DNA from: Candidatus Rokuibacteriota bacterium
GTDB lineage: Bacteria; Methylomirabilota; Methylomirabilia; Rokubacteriales; CSP1-6
Direction: 5' to 3'
Length of the DNA stretch: 56,966 nt
Assembly (NCBI GenBank): GCA_016184365.1
Contig: JACPCW010000120.1
Location: forward strand, 1 to 56,966
In this document: positions 8,054 through 16,459 of the stretch, one piece after another
How positions within the stretch are numbered: position 1 is the first letter of the stretch
How the letters are laid out: each line of letters begins with the position of its first letter
Notes under the pieces: model-generated
Told to the model about the DNA's origin: nothing
Database searches by the model: none
Seen by the model: the letters and a program-made list of their open reading frames with translations, nothing else
Position numbers and translations under genes: made by a program

Positions 8054-8577
8054 GAGCGGACCGGGGGTTCACCCTCATCGAAGTCATCGTCGCCCTCGCG
8101 ATCCTGTCGGTCGCCGTCGTCGCGTCGATCCAGGGCTTCGCGCAAGGTCTCCGGTTGCTGAAGCTCGCCGGCGAGCACCAGCACGCCGCGCTGCTCGCCG
8201 ACCACAAGCTGCGCGAGATCGTCACGCCGACGATCGGCAGCGAGCAGGGCGAGGACGAGCGCGACGGCAGCACGTTCGCCTGGGAGACGACGACGACCGA
8301 GGTCGTGGCGCCCGATCTCGCCGGCGACGGCACGCGTCCTCCGGCGTGGCGCGTCTTCCAGATCGGGGTCAAGGTGCGCTGGGGCGGGCGCCGGGAGGTG
8401 GAGGTCACGACGCTGCGCACCGCGGTCGCGACGACGGAGATGGGCGCCTCGACACCGACGACGGCGTCGCCACGATCCTCCACACCGTCTCCGGGCGCTT
8501 CGTCGCCGACAACGTCGTCGCCGTCCACATCCTCGCCGCCCACCGGCACGACGCCGTCGGCGCCGAAGACGCGATGA
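8050..8577 (+). CDS. gspI: minor pseudopilin GspI with a Ser/Thr/Pro-rich tail
   Basis: A 175-residue minor pseudopilin with a five-residue leader (MRADRG^FTLIEVIVALAIL). The GspI-like region extends to about residue 125, with LLADHKLREIV typical of the family. The last ~45 residues (TTASPRSSTPSPGASSPTT and on) are low-complexity and probably not conserved. The tail overlaps nothing else and ends at the ATGA shared with gspJ at 8574. GspI, J and K normally form the tip of the pseudopilus. Confidence 0.9.
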   Translation: MRADRGFTLIEVIVALAILSVAVVASIQGFAQGLRLLKLAGEHQHAALLADHKLREIVTPTIGSEQGEDERDGSTFAWETTTTEVVAPDLAGDGTRPPAWRVFQIGVKVRWGGRREVEVTTLRTAVATTEMGASTPTTASPRSSTPSPGASSPTTSSPSTSSPPTGTTPSAPKTR

Positions 8578-9200
8578 GATCGACCGGCCGCGGACACGAT
8601 GAATCGGGATTCACGCTGCTCGAGCTGATCATCGCGCTCGCGATCGTCGGCGCCCTGCTCGCCGTCGCCTTCGGCGGCATGCGCGTGGCGCTCGCGGCGT
8701 GGCAGCGCGGCGAGGATCGCGCCGAGGCGCATCAGCACGTCCGCGGTGTCGCGCAGGCGCTCGCGCGCGTGGTCGCCGGCGCGTTTCCCTACATGGCGTC
8801 GCGCGCGGAAGCGCCGGATCCCGTGATCCTGTTCCGCGGCACCGCCACCAGGCTCGAAGTCGTGACGCAGACGCCGCCCGGCGCGTTTCCCGTGCCGATC
8901 GCGTTCGCCGCGGTCGCCATCGAAGTCGCCGAAGGCGAGCCGCCGGGCCTCATCGTGCGGCAGCGCGCGATGCCGAACCGCGATCCGTTCACCGAGGGCA
9001 CGGTCGTGGTGCGCGACGAGACCATCAAGACGATGACGCTCAGCTACCTCGACGACGCGGGCACGTGGCGCGACGCATGGGACGGCGAGCCCGAGAAGGC
9101 CCTGCCGCGCGCCGTACGGCTCACGCTCGCCGCCGAGCACGGTGGACGAACGGAGACGATGCCGCCGATGACCATCACCCTGCGGGTGCTGACGCCATGA
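8574..9200 (+). CDS. gspJ: minor pseudopilin GspJ
   Basis: A 208-residue minor pseudopilin. The leader ends ESG^FTLLELIIALAIVGALL, with the +5 Glu. The downstream AWQRGEDRAEAHQHVRGVAQ and the LFRGTATRLEVVTQTPPG segment match GspJ, which has a larger C-terminal beta domain than GspH or GspI. The start is the ATG of ATGA shared with the gspI stop, and its own stop is in ATGA with gspK at 9197. It acts at the tip of the pseudopilus with GspI and GspK. Confidence 0.92.
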   Translation: MRSTGRGHDESGFTLLELIIALAIVGALLAVAFGGMRVALAAWQRGEDRAEAHQHVRGVAQALARVVAGAFPYMASRAEAPDPVILFRGTATRLEVVTQTPPGAFPVPIAFAAVAIEVAEGEPPGLIVRQRAMPNRDPFTEGTVVVRDETIKTMTLSYLDDAGTWRDAWDGEPEKALPRAVRLTLAAEHGGRTETMPPMTITLRVLTP

Positions 9201-10204
9201 CGATCGATCGTGCTGGGGGCCCCGACATGGCCCCCAGACCCCCAGCGCTCGGACGCGCCCCGGCACAGCCGTGGCGCGCCTCGGGGGAGGGAGGGTTCGC
9301 GCTGGTCGCCGTGCTGCTGGTGCTCGCGGTGCTCGGCGTCATCGGCGCGGAGTTCGCGTTTTCGATGCGCCTCGAAGGCTCCGCCGTGCGGGCCTTCAAG
9401 GAGGGCGTGGCGGGCCTGCACCTCGCCGAGGCCGCGGTCGAGCAGGCGATCCGCGAGATCGTCGGGGACCACGCGTACGTCGCGTCGTGCCGCGACGACG
9501 ATCCGATCCGGTTCTTCAAGACCGACCGGACGCCGGTGCCGCCGCTCCCGCGCCGCGACGTCGCGCTCGGCGCCGGTCACTTCGAGTACGACATCACCGA
9601 CGAGGAAGCGCGCCTGAACGTGAACACGTCGCCGCCCGAGCGCGTCGCGCGGCTGCTCGACAGCCTCGGCGTCGCGCGGAACGATCGCGACACGATCGTC
9701 GACTCGATCCAGGACTGGCGCGACAACAACGAGGAACACCGTCTGAACGGGGCGGAGAGCGACGACCACTACCTGAAGCAGCCGCTGCCCTATCGCGCGC
9801 GCAACGCCAACCTCGACTCCGTGCGCGAGCTGCTGCAGATCAAGGGCATCACCGAAGCCCTCTTCAACGGCGCCGACGATCGGCCGGGGCTGGTGCGGGA
9901 CGTGACCGTGAAGACGCCAGGGCCGGTGAACATCAACACCGGCCGTACGCACGTGCTGCGCGCGCTCGGCCTGGCCGACGCCGAGATCAGCCAGATTCTC
10001 CAGTCGCGGTGCGACGCGCCGTATCAGGCCGTACCCGGCCAGTTCGGTGGGCGCGGGTTCACGGTGACGAGCCGGACGTTCCGGATCGACGCCCGCGGAG
10101 TGGTCGAGGGCCACGTGGCGGCGCGGATCGTGGCCGTGGTGCAAAAACGCCAGGACCAGCGCGGCCCGGTGATCGCCGCCCTCGAGTGGAGCGTCGACCG
10201 CTGA
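9197..10204 (+). CDS. gspK: pseudopilus tip protein GspK with a repeat-encoded leader
   Basis: A 335-residue GspK, the large pseudopilus tip subunit. The prepilin site is GEGG^FALVAVLLVLAVLGV; GspK normally lacks the +5 Glu, as here. The body has DEEARLNVNTSPPERVARLL, the SIQDWRDNNEEHRLNGAE calcium-site region and the PVNINTGRTHVLRALGL helix-hairpin-helix-like segment. The start is fixed by the ATGA overlap with gspJ. The 33-residue leader is therefore real, and residues ~7-29 come from repeat R1 copy B. The only other in-frame ATG is inside the repeat itself, at residue 11. Confidence 0.94.
   Translation: MTIDRAGGPDMAPRPPALGRAPAQPWRASGEGGFALVAVLLVLAVLGVIGAEFAFSMRLEGSAVRAFKEGVAGLHLAEAAVEQAIREIVGDHAYVASCRDDDPIRFFKTDRTPVPPLPRRDVALGAGHFEYDITDEEARLNVNTSPPERVARLLDSLGVARNDRDTIVDSIQDWRDNNEEHRLNGAESDDHYLKQPLPYRARNANLDSVRELLQIKGITEALFNGADDRPGLVRDVTVKTPGPVNINTGRTHVLRALGLADAEISQILQSRCDAPYQAVPGQFGGRGFTVTSRTFRIDARGVVEGHVAARIVAVVQKRQDQRGPVIAALEWSVDR
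9215..9283 (+). repeat. palindromic repeat R1, copy B, inside the gspK leader
   Basis: It is in the same orientation as copy A: GGGGGCC(CCGACAT)GGCCCCC, then CCCCAGCGCTCGG, then a second hairpin region ending GCGCGCCTCG. It lies between the ATGA-coupled start of gspK and the prepilin cleavage site, and is read in a different frame from copy A. Confidence 0.85.
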
Positions 10205-10247
10205 GCCGGAAATGCTTGCGATGTCAGTACTTTCGGCATAGGCTAGC

Positions 10248-11870
10248 GTGATGATTCCGACCCCCCTCCGGTTCGCCCTGCACCTTCAGGGCGACCGGCT
10301 GATCGCCGCGATCACCCAGCGCGGCCGATTGGAGACCTTCATCGTCGACGCCGAACAGCCGGCGGCCGCTCTGCGCGCCGAGCTGGACGCGCGCCGGGTG
10401 CGACCCCGGACGGTGGCGATCGGACTGCCGCGCGCGGCCGTGACCGTGAAGCCGATCGAGCTTCCGGCGATCGGCGATCTCGGTGAGATGGTGCGGTTCG
10501 AGCTCGAGCGTCACGTGCCGTTCCCGGCCGACGACGCGCCGTTCGACTTCACGATGCTTCCCGCGGAGCCGGGCGCGCCGCCCGCCGCGGAAGGCGGCCG
10601 GCGCGTGCTCCTCGCCGCCGCCGATCGTCGTGTCGTCGACACCGCGCTCCGCATCGCGCAGGAGGCCGGGCTCCGGCCGACGTCCGTGACCGTCGCGTCG
10701 CACGACCTCGTCGATCTCGTGCGCGCGCCGCGCGGCCGGCGGATCGCGTGGGCGCATCGCATCGGCGCCGACGTCGAGCTGCTGCTGCTGGTCGGCGATT
10801 CGCTCGCGCTCAGCCGCGTCGTCGCGTCGGCCGACGACGCCACGCTCGCCGCGGAGATCCGCCGCAGCCTTTCGGTCGTGCGCTGGCACGCCGTCGACGA
10901 GGTGTGGATCTCGGGAGATGGCAACGCGCCCGATGGACCGTCGACCGACGCGCTGACCACGCTCGGCGCGCCGGTCACCGCGCCGCCGTACACCGCGCAT
11001 GCCGCAGAGCTGCTGGCCGGCGCGGACGGCGAGCATCGTGGCCTGCGGCAGCTCGCGGCCGCCGTCGCCGCCGGCCGGCGCGTGCGATCGCTCGACCTGA
11101 TTCCCGCGGCGCTTCGCCCGCGCCGGCTGACGCGGCCGCAGATCATCACCGCCGGCGTCGCCGCCGCGACGCTGCTCATGGTCCTCGGCGCGTTGCTCGT
11201 GCCCGGCTATCGCGACCGGTCGCGCCTGGAGGCGCTCAACGCCGACATCAACCGTCTCGCGCCGGAGGTCCGCGCGATCGGCCGGCTCCAGCAGGAGCTC
11301 GATCGGAAGAAGGTGCTGCTCGCGACCGTCGAGTCGATCGAGGCCAACGCGATCCGGCCGCTGCCCGTGCTGCGCGAGCTCACGGAGCTCCTGCCGGCGG
11401 ACGCCTGGCTGACGCTGCTGTCGCTCGACACGAAGGGCGCGGAGCTGACGGGCCAGGCCGCGGCGGCGAGCACGCTGATCCCGCTGCTCGAAAACTCTCC
11501 GCGGTTCGAGCGCGTGGAGTTTGCGTCGCCCGTCACCCGCGGCCGCGACAAGGAGCAGTTCCGGATCGTCGCACGCTGGGAAGGCGGCACGCCACGCGCC
11601 ATCACCGCCGCGGCGCCCGTCCCGATGGCGCCGCGCCCGCCCGCGCCGCCGGCCGGCGCGACGGTGGGTCCCGCGCCGGCACCACCGATGCCGGCGATGC
11701 CGCCGACGCCGTCGATGCCGCCGACGGCGCCGCGCGCCGCCGCACCGCCGGCGCGTCCGGCCGTTCCGCCGACGCTGACGGACCCGGATGCTCCGGCGTC
11801 GACCGACCCGACGGTGCAGCCGCGCCGGCAGCTCGCGCCGATCCCGCCGCCGGGAGACCTGCGCCGGTGA
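10248..11870 (+). CDS. gspL: type II secretion assembly protein GspL (PilM/PilN-like)
   Basis: A 540-residue inner-membrane assembly protein that links GspE to the periplasmic parts. Residues 1-~250 are an actin-like PilM-type cytoplasmic domain (LEDMVRFELERHVPF-like helix near residue 85, here LGEMVRFELERHVPFPADD). A single membrane span lies at ~297-317 (AAATLLMVLGALLV), followed by a coiled-coil and a PilN-type periplasmic domain (LRELTELLPADAWLTLLSLD). The last ~110 residues are Pro/Ala-rich. GTG at 10248 or ATG at 10251 can start it. Its stop overlaps the gspM GTG. Confidence 0.9.
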   Translation: MMIPTPLRFALHLQGDRLIAAITQRGRLETFIVDAEQPAAALRAELDARRVRPRTVAIGLPRAAVTVKPIELPAIGDLGEMVRFELERHVPFPADDAPFDFTMLPAEPGAPPAAEGGRRVLLAAADRRVVDTALRIAQEAGLRPTSVTVASHDLVDLVRAPRGRRIAWAHRIGADVELLLLVGDSLALSRVVASADDATLAAEIRRSLSVVRWHAVDEVWISGDGNAPDGPSTDALTTLGAPVTAPPYTAHAAELLAGADGEHRGLRQLAAAVAAGRRVRSLDLIPAALRPRRLTRPQIITAGVAAATLLMVLGALLVPGYRDRSRLEALNADINRLAPEVRAIGRLQQELDRKKVLLATVESIEANAIRPLPVLRELTELLPADAWLTLLSLDTKGAELTGQAAAASTLIPLLENSPRFERVEFASPVTRGRDKEQFRIVARWEGGTPRAITAAAPVPMAPRPPAPPAGATVGPAPAPPMPAMPPTPSMPPTAPRAAAPPARPAVPPTLTDPDAPASTDPTVQPRRQLAPIPPPGDLRR

Positions 11871-12436
11871 TCGGCAGCCTCTCGCGACGCGAGCGCGTGC
11901 TGATCGGAGCCAGCGCCGTCGTCGTCGCGGTCGTCGCGGTCTGGCTGTTCATGATCGAGCCGATCCGCGAGCAGAATCGCGTGGCGGAAGAGCTGGTGCC
12001 GGCCCGCGAGCGCGTGCTGGCGAGTCGAAACGATCTGATCGCACGGAAGCCGGCCATCACGCGCGAGCTCGAGCAGACGACGGCGCGGATCGAGCAGCTG
12101 TCCGCGCGCCTGCTCGCAGCGGCCGCGCCGCCCGTGGCGGCGTCCGAGCTGCAGAAGATCGCGAAGGACACCGCCACCGCCTCCGGCATGGAAGTGCGCA
12201 GCGAGCGGATCCTGCCGCCCGTCGAGCGCGGCGAGATCCTCGAAATCCCCGTCGAGATCGCGGTGTCCGGCGAGATCCGCAATCTCGTGCAGCTGCTCAC
12301 GCAGCTCGAGGGGGCCCGGAAGCTCGTCGTCGTTCAGGACGTGAAGGTTCGCGTGATGAACGTGACGCAGCCGAAAGATCTCCTCGCCACCGTGACGCTC
12401 GCCGGCTTCATCATGCCGGCGAAGGCGAAGGCCTGA
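11867..12436 (+). CDS. gspM: type II secretion protein GspM
   Basis: A 189-residue bitopic inner-membrane protein that partners GspL. It has a short cytoplasmic N-terminus (LSRRERVLIG), one membrane span at ~13-32 (VVVAVVAVWLFMI), a charged coiled-coil with repeated REL/REQ segments at ~35-90, and a ferredoxin-like periplasmic domain ending MNVTQPKDLLATVTLAGF. The GTG start sits in GTGA with the gspL stop. It has the typical size and order for GspM. Confidence 0.9.
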   Translation: MIGSLSRRERVLIGASAVVVAVVAVWLFMIEPIREQNRVAEELVPARERVLASRNDLIARKPAITRELEQTTARIEQLSARLLAAAAPPVAASELQKIAKDTATASGMEVRSERILPPVERGEILEIPVEIAVSGEIRNLVQLLTQLEGARKLVVVQDVKVRVMNVTQPKDLLATVTLAGFIMPAKAKA

Positions 12437-12437
12437 G

Positions 12438-13118
12438 ATGCCGCGCCGGCTCCTTCTCCTGAACGGGCTCCTGCTGCTCGTCGCCGTCGGCGCGGCGGGG
12501 TACATCGTCGAGGAAGTCACGACGCCTCCGCGGCCAGCGCCATTGCGGCGTGCGGCGACGACGGACACCGCGGGCACGCCGCCGCCGACGGTGGCCCCAC
12601 CGCCCGCACCCGCGGCGTACTCGGTCGTGACGGCGCACAACCTGTTCAGCCCGTCGCGGAGCGAAGCGCCCGTCACGGCGCAGGGCGCGCGGCCGGCCGT
12701 CACGCTGCCGAAGCCGACGCTCCATGGCGTCGTGCTGCGCAACGGCACGCCGATCGCGTATCTCGAGGATCCGCAGACGAAGCGCGTCGCGGGCTACCGC
12801 CTCGGGGATGCCATCGCGGGCGGCACGGTGAAGGCCATCAACGCCGACCACGTCGTGCTCACGCGTCCCGAAGGCCCGGTCGACGTGAGGCTGCGCGATC
12901 CCGCGAAGCCGCGCCCCGCGGCGGCCGCGCCGCCGCGGACGACAGGCGCGCCAGGTGCGCCCGGTGCACCCGGGCCGCAGCAACCGACGCCGCCCGGCGT
13001 CGCTCCGCCGCTGACTCCCGGTGTGCAGCCGGGCCAGACGCCGTTCCCGCCGCGGCGCATGCTGCCGCCGAACGTGCTGCGCCGTGTTCCACCCGCGACA
13101 GGCAATGCGCAGCCTTAG
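12438..13118 (+). CDS. gspC: GspC-like inner-membrane protein (T2SS homology-region domain)
   Basis: A 226-residue protein with one N-terminal membrane span (residues ~5-24), a Pro/Ala-rich periplasmic linker and a GspC/GspN-type homology-region domain at ~62-155 (HNLFSPSRSE, then LHGVVLRNGTPIAYLEDP and VAGYRLGDAIAGGTVKAI). GspC connects the inner-membrane platform to the secretin. No PDZ domain follows; the C-terminus is a long Pro/Gly-rich tail, so it is a short form of GspC. The tail overlaps the start of gspD by 14 bp. It begins 1 nt after the gspM stop. Confidence 0.85.
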   Translation: MPRRLLLLNGLLLLVAVGAAGYIVEEVTTPPRPAPLRRAATTDTAGTPPPTVAPPPAPAAYSVVTAHNLFSPSRSEAPVTAQGARPAVTLPKPTLHGVVLRNGTPIAYLEDPQTKRVAGYRLGDAIAGGTVKAINADHVVLTRPEGPVDVRLRDPAKPRPAAAAPPRTTGAPGAPGAPGPQQPTPPGVAPPLTPGVQPGQTPFPPRRMLPPNVLRRVPPATGNAQP

Positions 13119-16100
13119 CGATGTAACCCGCAGCATCACCCTCGTCGTCCTCGTCTCCGTCGCCTCCGGGTGCACGTACCCCACGCGTCCGAAGCCGACG
13201 CCGGTCGCCGATGCCCCCGTTCCCCCGCCCCTTCCCCCGCCCGCACCACCTGCGGCGCCACCCGCACCGCCGTCCGAGTCGATCGGTCCACGCCCTGACA
13301 GCGCCGAGCGCCGGGAGCAGGTGCTGCCGCCGACGCCGCCCGCACCGGTCGCGCCGCCGCCCACGACGCCGCCCGTCTCGCCGGCCCAGCGCGGGAAGTT
13401 CGTCGTCCTGAACTTCGACAACGCCGACGTCGAGACGGTCGTCCACGCCGCGAGCGAGATCGTCGGGTTCAATTACGTGCTGGCGCCCGACGTGCGCGGC
13501 AAGGTGACGGTGCAGACGTCCGGACGGATCCCTCAAGAAGACGTCTTCGGCGTCCTCCTCGCGGTGCTCGAGGTGCACGGCTTTACCGCCGTCAAGGCCG
13601 GACCGGCGAACCTGTACAAGATCATCCGCATCGAGGGGGCGCGCGAGCGCGCGGTGCCGACCATCATCGGCACGACCCCCGATCCGCAGCGGCTCGGGAC
13701 CGACGAGATCGTCACGCAGATCGTGCCGCTCCGGTACGCCTCGGTCGCCGACCTCGGCAATCTCATCCGCCCGCTCATCTCCACGCGCGGCGCGCTCATC
13801 GCGCATCGCGAGACGAACATCCTGATCATCACGGACTCGGCGTCGAACATCCGCCGCCTGCTCGACATCGTGCGGCTGGTCGACGTCGAGGTCGCGCTCG
13901 AGGAGCTGGCGATCATTCCCGTTCGCTTCGCGGACGCCGCCGACCTCGAGACGATCCTGACGCGGCTGTTCCAGACCGGACGCCTGCGCGCCGGCGTGCC
14001 GGGAGCACCCACGCCGGCCCCGGTGCCGACGCCGCCGACGCCACCCGGCGTTCCGCGGCCACCAGCCGCCGCGCCGGGGGTGGACACCGGAGCGGCGGAT
14101 CGCGTGCCGCTGATCCTCGCCGTACGGCGGACCAACTCGCTGATGGTGCACGCGCGACGGCACGAGCTCGACATGATCAAGCGGCTCGTGAGCCAGCTCG
14201 ACGTCAACATCTACGGCGGACGCCGCGTCTTCATCTACTACGCGGAGAACGCCAAGGCGAAGGACCTGGCGGCGACGCTGAACGCGATCTACGGCGGCAA
14301 GGAGACGGTGCCCACCGCGACCGCGACGCCGCCGATCGGCCAGCGTCGCGCCGGCGAACCGGCGCCGGTGCCGCTGCCGCCTCCGGCGACGGCGCCGGGC
14401 GCACCGCTCTCCGGAGCCCCGGGCGGCGCCGCCGGCACGCTCGAGGGCGAGGTGCGCTTCATCGCCGACGAGACCACGAACTCGGTCATCGTCACGACGT
14501 TCCCGCACAACTGGGCGGAGATCGAATCGACGATCAAGCAGCTCGACCGCATGCCGCGCCAGGTGCTGATCGAGGTGCTCGTCGCGGAGATCACGCTGTC
14601 CGACGACCTGCGGCTCGGCATCGACTGGGCGCTGCGGAGCGGCCGTCATCTCAGGACCGCGCAGCAGTCGATCACGGCAACGCCGACCACGATCACCGCG
14701 CCGTCGATCAACGTCGATCCGACAAGCGTCACCGGTCTGCCGTTCGGCGGGCTCACGGCATTCACTGCGAACATCGGTGACTTTTTCGCGATGATCAACG
14801 CCCTGGCGTCGGAGAGCCGGGTGAACGTGCTGTCGAATCCGCACGTCATGACCTCCGAGAACAAGAAAGCGGTCATCAATGTCTCCGACTCGATCCCGAT
14901 CGTGACGAGTCAGCAGTCGGGACAGGCGGCGCCGGTTGCCGTCGGCGCTGCGGTCACGACAACGGCGCCCTTGAACCAGACCGTCGAATACCGGGACGCC
15001 GGCGTGATCCTGACGGTCACGCCACGGATCGGTGAGAAGGGCACGGTCGCGCTTGACGTCAAGCAGGAGGTGAACGATATCGGCGCCGCAGAACCGCCGA
15101 CTGGGTCGAAGCGCATCATCAAACGCGAGGCCGAGACGTCTGTCGTCCTGTTGAACAATCAGACACTCGTCCTCGGCGGCCTGATCCGAGAGCGGACCAC
15201 GATCGAGCATCGCGGTATTCCACTCCTCAAAGACATTCCAATCTTCGGTTATCTCTTCGGGACCAAGGTGCGGGAAGTGAGGAAGACCGAATTGTTGCTC
15301 TTGATTACACCGCGAGTCGTCGGCACGCCGCTCGACGCCGCGAAGATCACCGACCAGATGCGTCGTGCCACGCCCGACATCGATCAGACGATCAAGCGCG
15401 CGCCGCGCCAGCCGTCGCCGGCGCCACCCGTCGCGCCGCCGCCTCCCCCAGCGCCGCCGGTGCCTGCGCCAGTCGTTCCCACGCCACCGCCGGCTCCGCC
15501 CGGGCAGCCGCGCAGCAGCGCTCCGGGAGCGTTGTCGCGCCTGATGTCCGGGCTCACGTCGTGGCCCACCGCCGACCCCGACGCTGACCGCGATTACGCC
15601 GGAGCCCGACAACGGCGGTCCGTAAAGCACGCCAGGGGGTTGGGAATGCAGCTCAGTCGCACGCTCATCGGCATGGTCCATCTCCTTCCGCTCCCGGGAA
15701 GCCCGCGCTGGGGCGGATCCATGGCGGCCGTCGTCGACACCGCGCTCGCGGAAGCGCGCGCGCTCGTCGCGGGCGGCATGGATGCGGTGCTCGTCGAAAA
15801 CCACGGCGACGTGCCGTTCACGCCCGGCCACGTCGAGCCCGCGACCGTCGCGGCGATGACGGTCGCGGCCCATGCGATCCGTGAGGCGCTGCCGGACGTG
15901 CCGCTCGGCGTGAACGTGCTGAAGAACGACGCCCGCGCGGCGCTCGCCATCGCCACGGCGGTCGGCGCGCGCTTCATCCGCGTGAACGTGCACGCCGGCG
16001 CGGTGCTCGCCGACCAGGGCATCATCCAGTCCGAGTCCTACGCGACGCTGCGCGATCGCCGTCTGCTCGCCGCCGACGTCCGGATCTTCGCGGACGTCCA

Positions 16101-16431
16101 GGGCAAGCATGCCGTCCCGCTGGCGCCGATGCCGCTCGACCAGGAGGCGCGCGATCTCGTGCACCGCGGCCTCGCCGACGCCCTCGTCGTCACCGGCCGT
16201 GCGACCGGCGAGCCGACGGCGCTCGGCGACGTCAAGCACGTGCGCGACGCGGTCGGGAGCGGCGTGCCGATCCTCGTCGGCAGCGGCGTCACGCCGGACA
16301 CGATCGCCGAGACGCTGGCCCTCGCGGATGCCGTGATCGTCGGCACCGCGCTCAAGCATGGCGGCGACGTCCGCCAGCCCGTGGATCCGGAGCGCGTCCG
16401 CCGGCTCGTCGCCGCGGCCGGGAAGCGCTGA
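13105..16431 (+). CDS. gspD: secretin GspD, open in frame into a BtpA-family protein
   Basis: The outer-membrane secretin channel of the T2SS. It starts at the ATG at 13105, with a lipoprotein-like signal ending SVASGC. N0 begins at ~residue 95 (KFVVLNFDNADVETVVHAAS), N1 at ~205 and N2 at ~270. A Pro-rich insert precedes N3, and the beta-barrel-forming secretin domain runs from ~485 (RQVLIEVLVAEITLSDD) to ~735 (TELLLLITPRVVG). A Pro-rich tail follows (~755-800). No stop codon occurs before the BtpA-like sequence that begins at residue 848, so the whole frame is 1108 codons. Either BtpA starts independently at 15646 or the two form one polypeptide. A TAA exists one frame away at 15622. Confidence 0.9.
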   Translation: MRSLSDVTRSITLVVLVSVASGCTYPTRPKPTPVADAPVPPPLPPPAPPAAPPAPPSESIGPRPDSAERREQVLPPTPPAPVAPPPTTPPVSPAQRGKFVVLNFDNADVETVVHAASEIVGFNYVLAPDVRGKVTVQTSGRIPQEDVFGVLLAVLEVHGFTAVKAGPANLYKIIRIEGARERAVPTIIGTTPDPQRLGTDEIVTQIVPLRYASVADLGNLIRPLISTRGALIAHRETNILIITDSASNIRRLLDIVRLVDVEVALEELAIIPVRFADAADLETILTRLFQTGRLRAGVPGAPTPAPVPTPPTPPGVPRPPAAAPGVDTGAADRVPLILAVRRTNSLMVHARRHELDMIKRLVSQLDVNIYGGRRVFIYYAENAKAKDLAATLNAIYGGKETVPTATATPPIGQRRAGEPAPVPLPPPATAPGAPLSGAPGGAAGTLEGEVRFIADETTNSVIVTTFPHNWAEIESTIKQLDRMPRQVLIEVLVAEITLSDDLRLGIDWALRSGRHLRTAQQSITATPTTITAPSINVDPTSVTGLPFGGLTAFTANIGDFFAMINALASESRVNVLSNPHVMTSENKKAVINVSDSIPIVTSQQSGQAAPVAVGAAVTTTAPLNQTVEYRDAGVILTVTPRIGEKGTVALDVKQEVNDIGAAEPPTGSKRIIKREAETSVVLLNNQTLVLGGLIRERTTIEHRGIPLLKDIPIFGYLFGTKVREVRKTELLLLITPRVVGTPLDAAKITDQMRRATPDIDQTIKRAPRQPSPAPPVAPPPPPAPPVPAPVVPTPPPAPPGQPRSSAPGALSRLMSGLTSWPTADPDADRDYAGARQRRSVKHARGLGMQLSRTLIGMVHLLPLPGSPRWGGSMAAVVDTALAEARALVAGGMDAVLVENHGDVPFTPGHVEPATVAAMTVAAHAIREALPDVPLGVNVLKNDARAALAIATAVGARFIRVNVHAGAVLADQGIIQSESYATLRDRRLLAADVRIFADVQGKHAVPLAPMPLDQEARDLVHRGLADALVVTGRATGEPTALGDVKHVRDAVGSGVPILVGSGVTPDTIAETLALADAVIVGTALKHGGDVRQPVDPERVRRLVAAAGKR
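15646..16431 (+). CDS. BtpA/SgcQ-family predicted TIM-barrel protein, in frame with gspD
   Basis: From the ATG at 15646 this is a complete, normal-length (261-residue) BtpA/SgcQ family protein: MQLSRTLIGMVHLLPLPGSP at the start, GGMDAVLVENHGDVPF, LGVNVLKNDARAALAIA, RFIRVNVHAGAVLADQGII and VPILVGSGVTPDTI. The family is a predicted (beta/alpha)8 barrel known from photosystem I biogenesis and sugar operons; its reaction here is unknown. AGGGGG lies about 10 nt upstream of the ATG, so separate translation is plausible. The upstream frame is gspD without an intervening stop. Confidence 0.85.
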   Translation: MQLSRTLIGMVHLLPLPGSPRWGGSMAAVVDTALAEARALVAGGMDAVLVENHGDVPFTPGHVEPATVAAMTVAAHAIREALPDVPLGVNVLKNDARAALAIATAVGARFIRVNVHAGAVLADQGIIQSESYATLRDRRLLAADVRIFADVQGKHAVPLAPMPLDQEARDLVHRGLADALVVTGRATGEPTALGDVKHVRDAVGSGVPILVGSGVTPDTIAETLALADAVIVGTALKHGGDVRQPVDPERVRRLVAAAGKR

Positions 16432-16459
16432 CCGGGGACGCCGGCGGCCGGAGGCGGCG

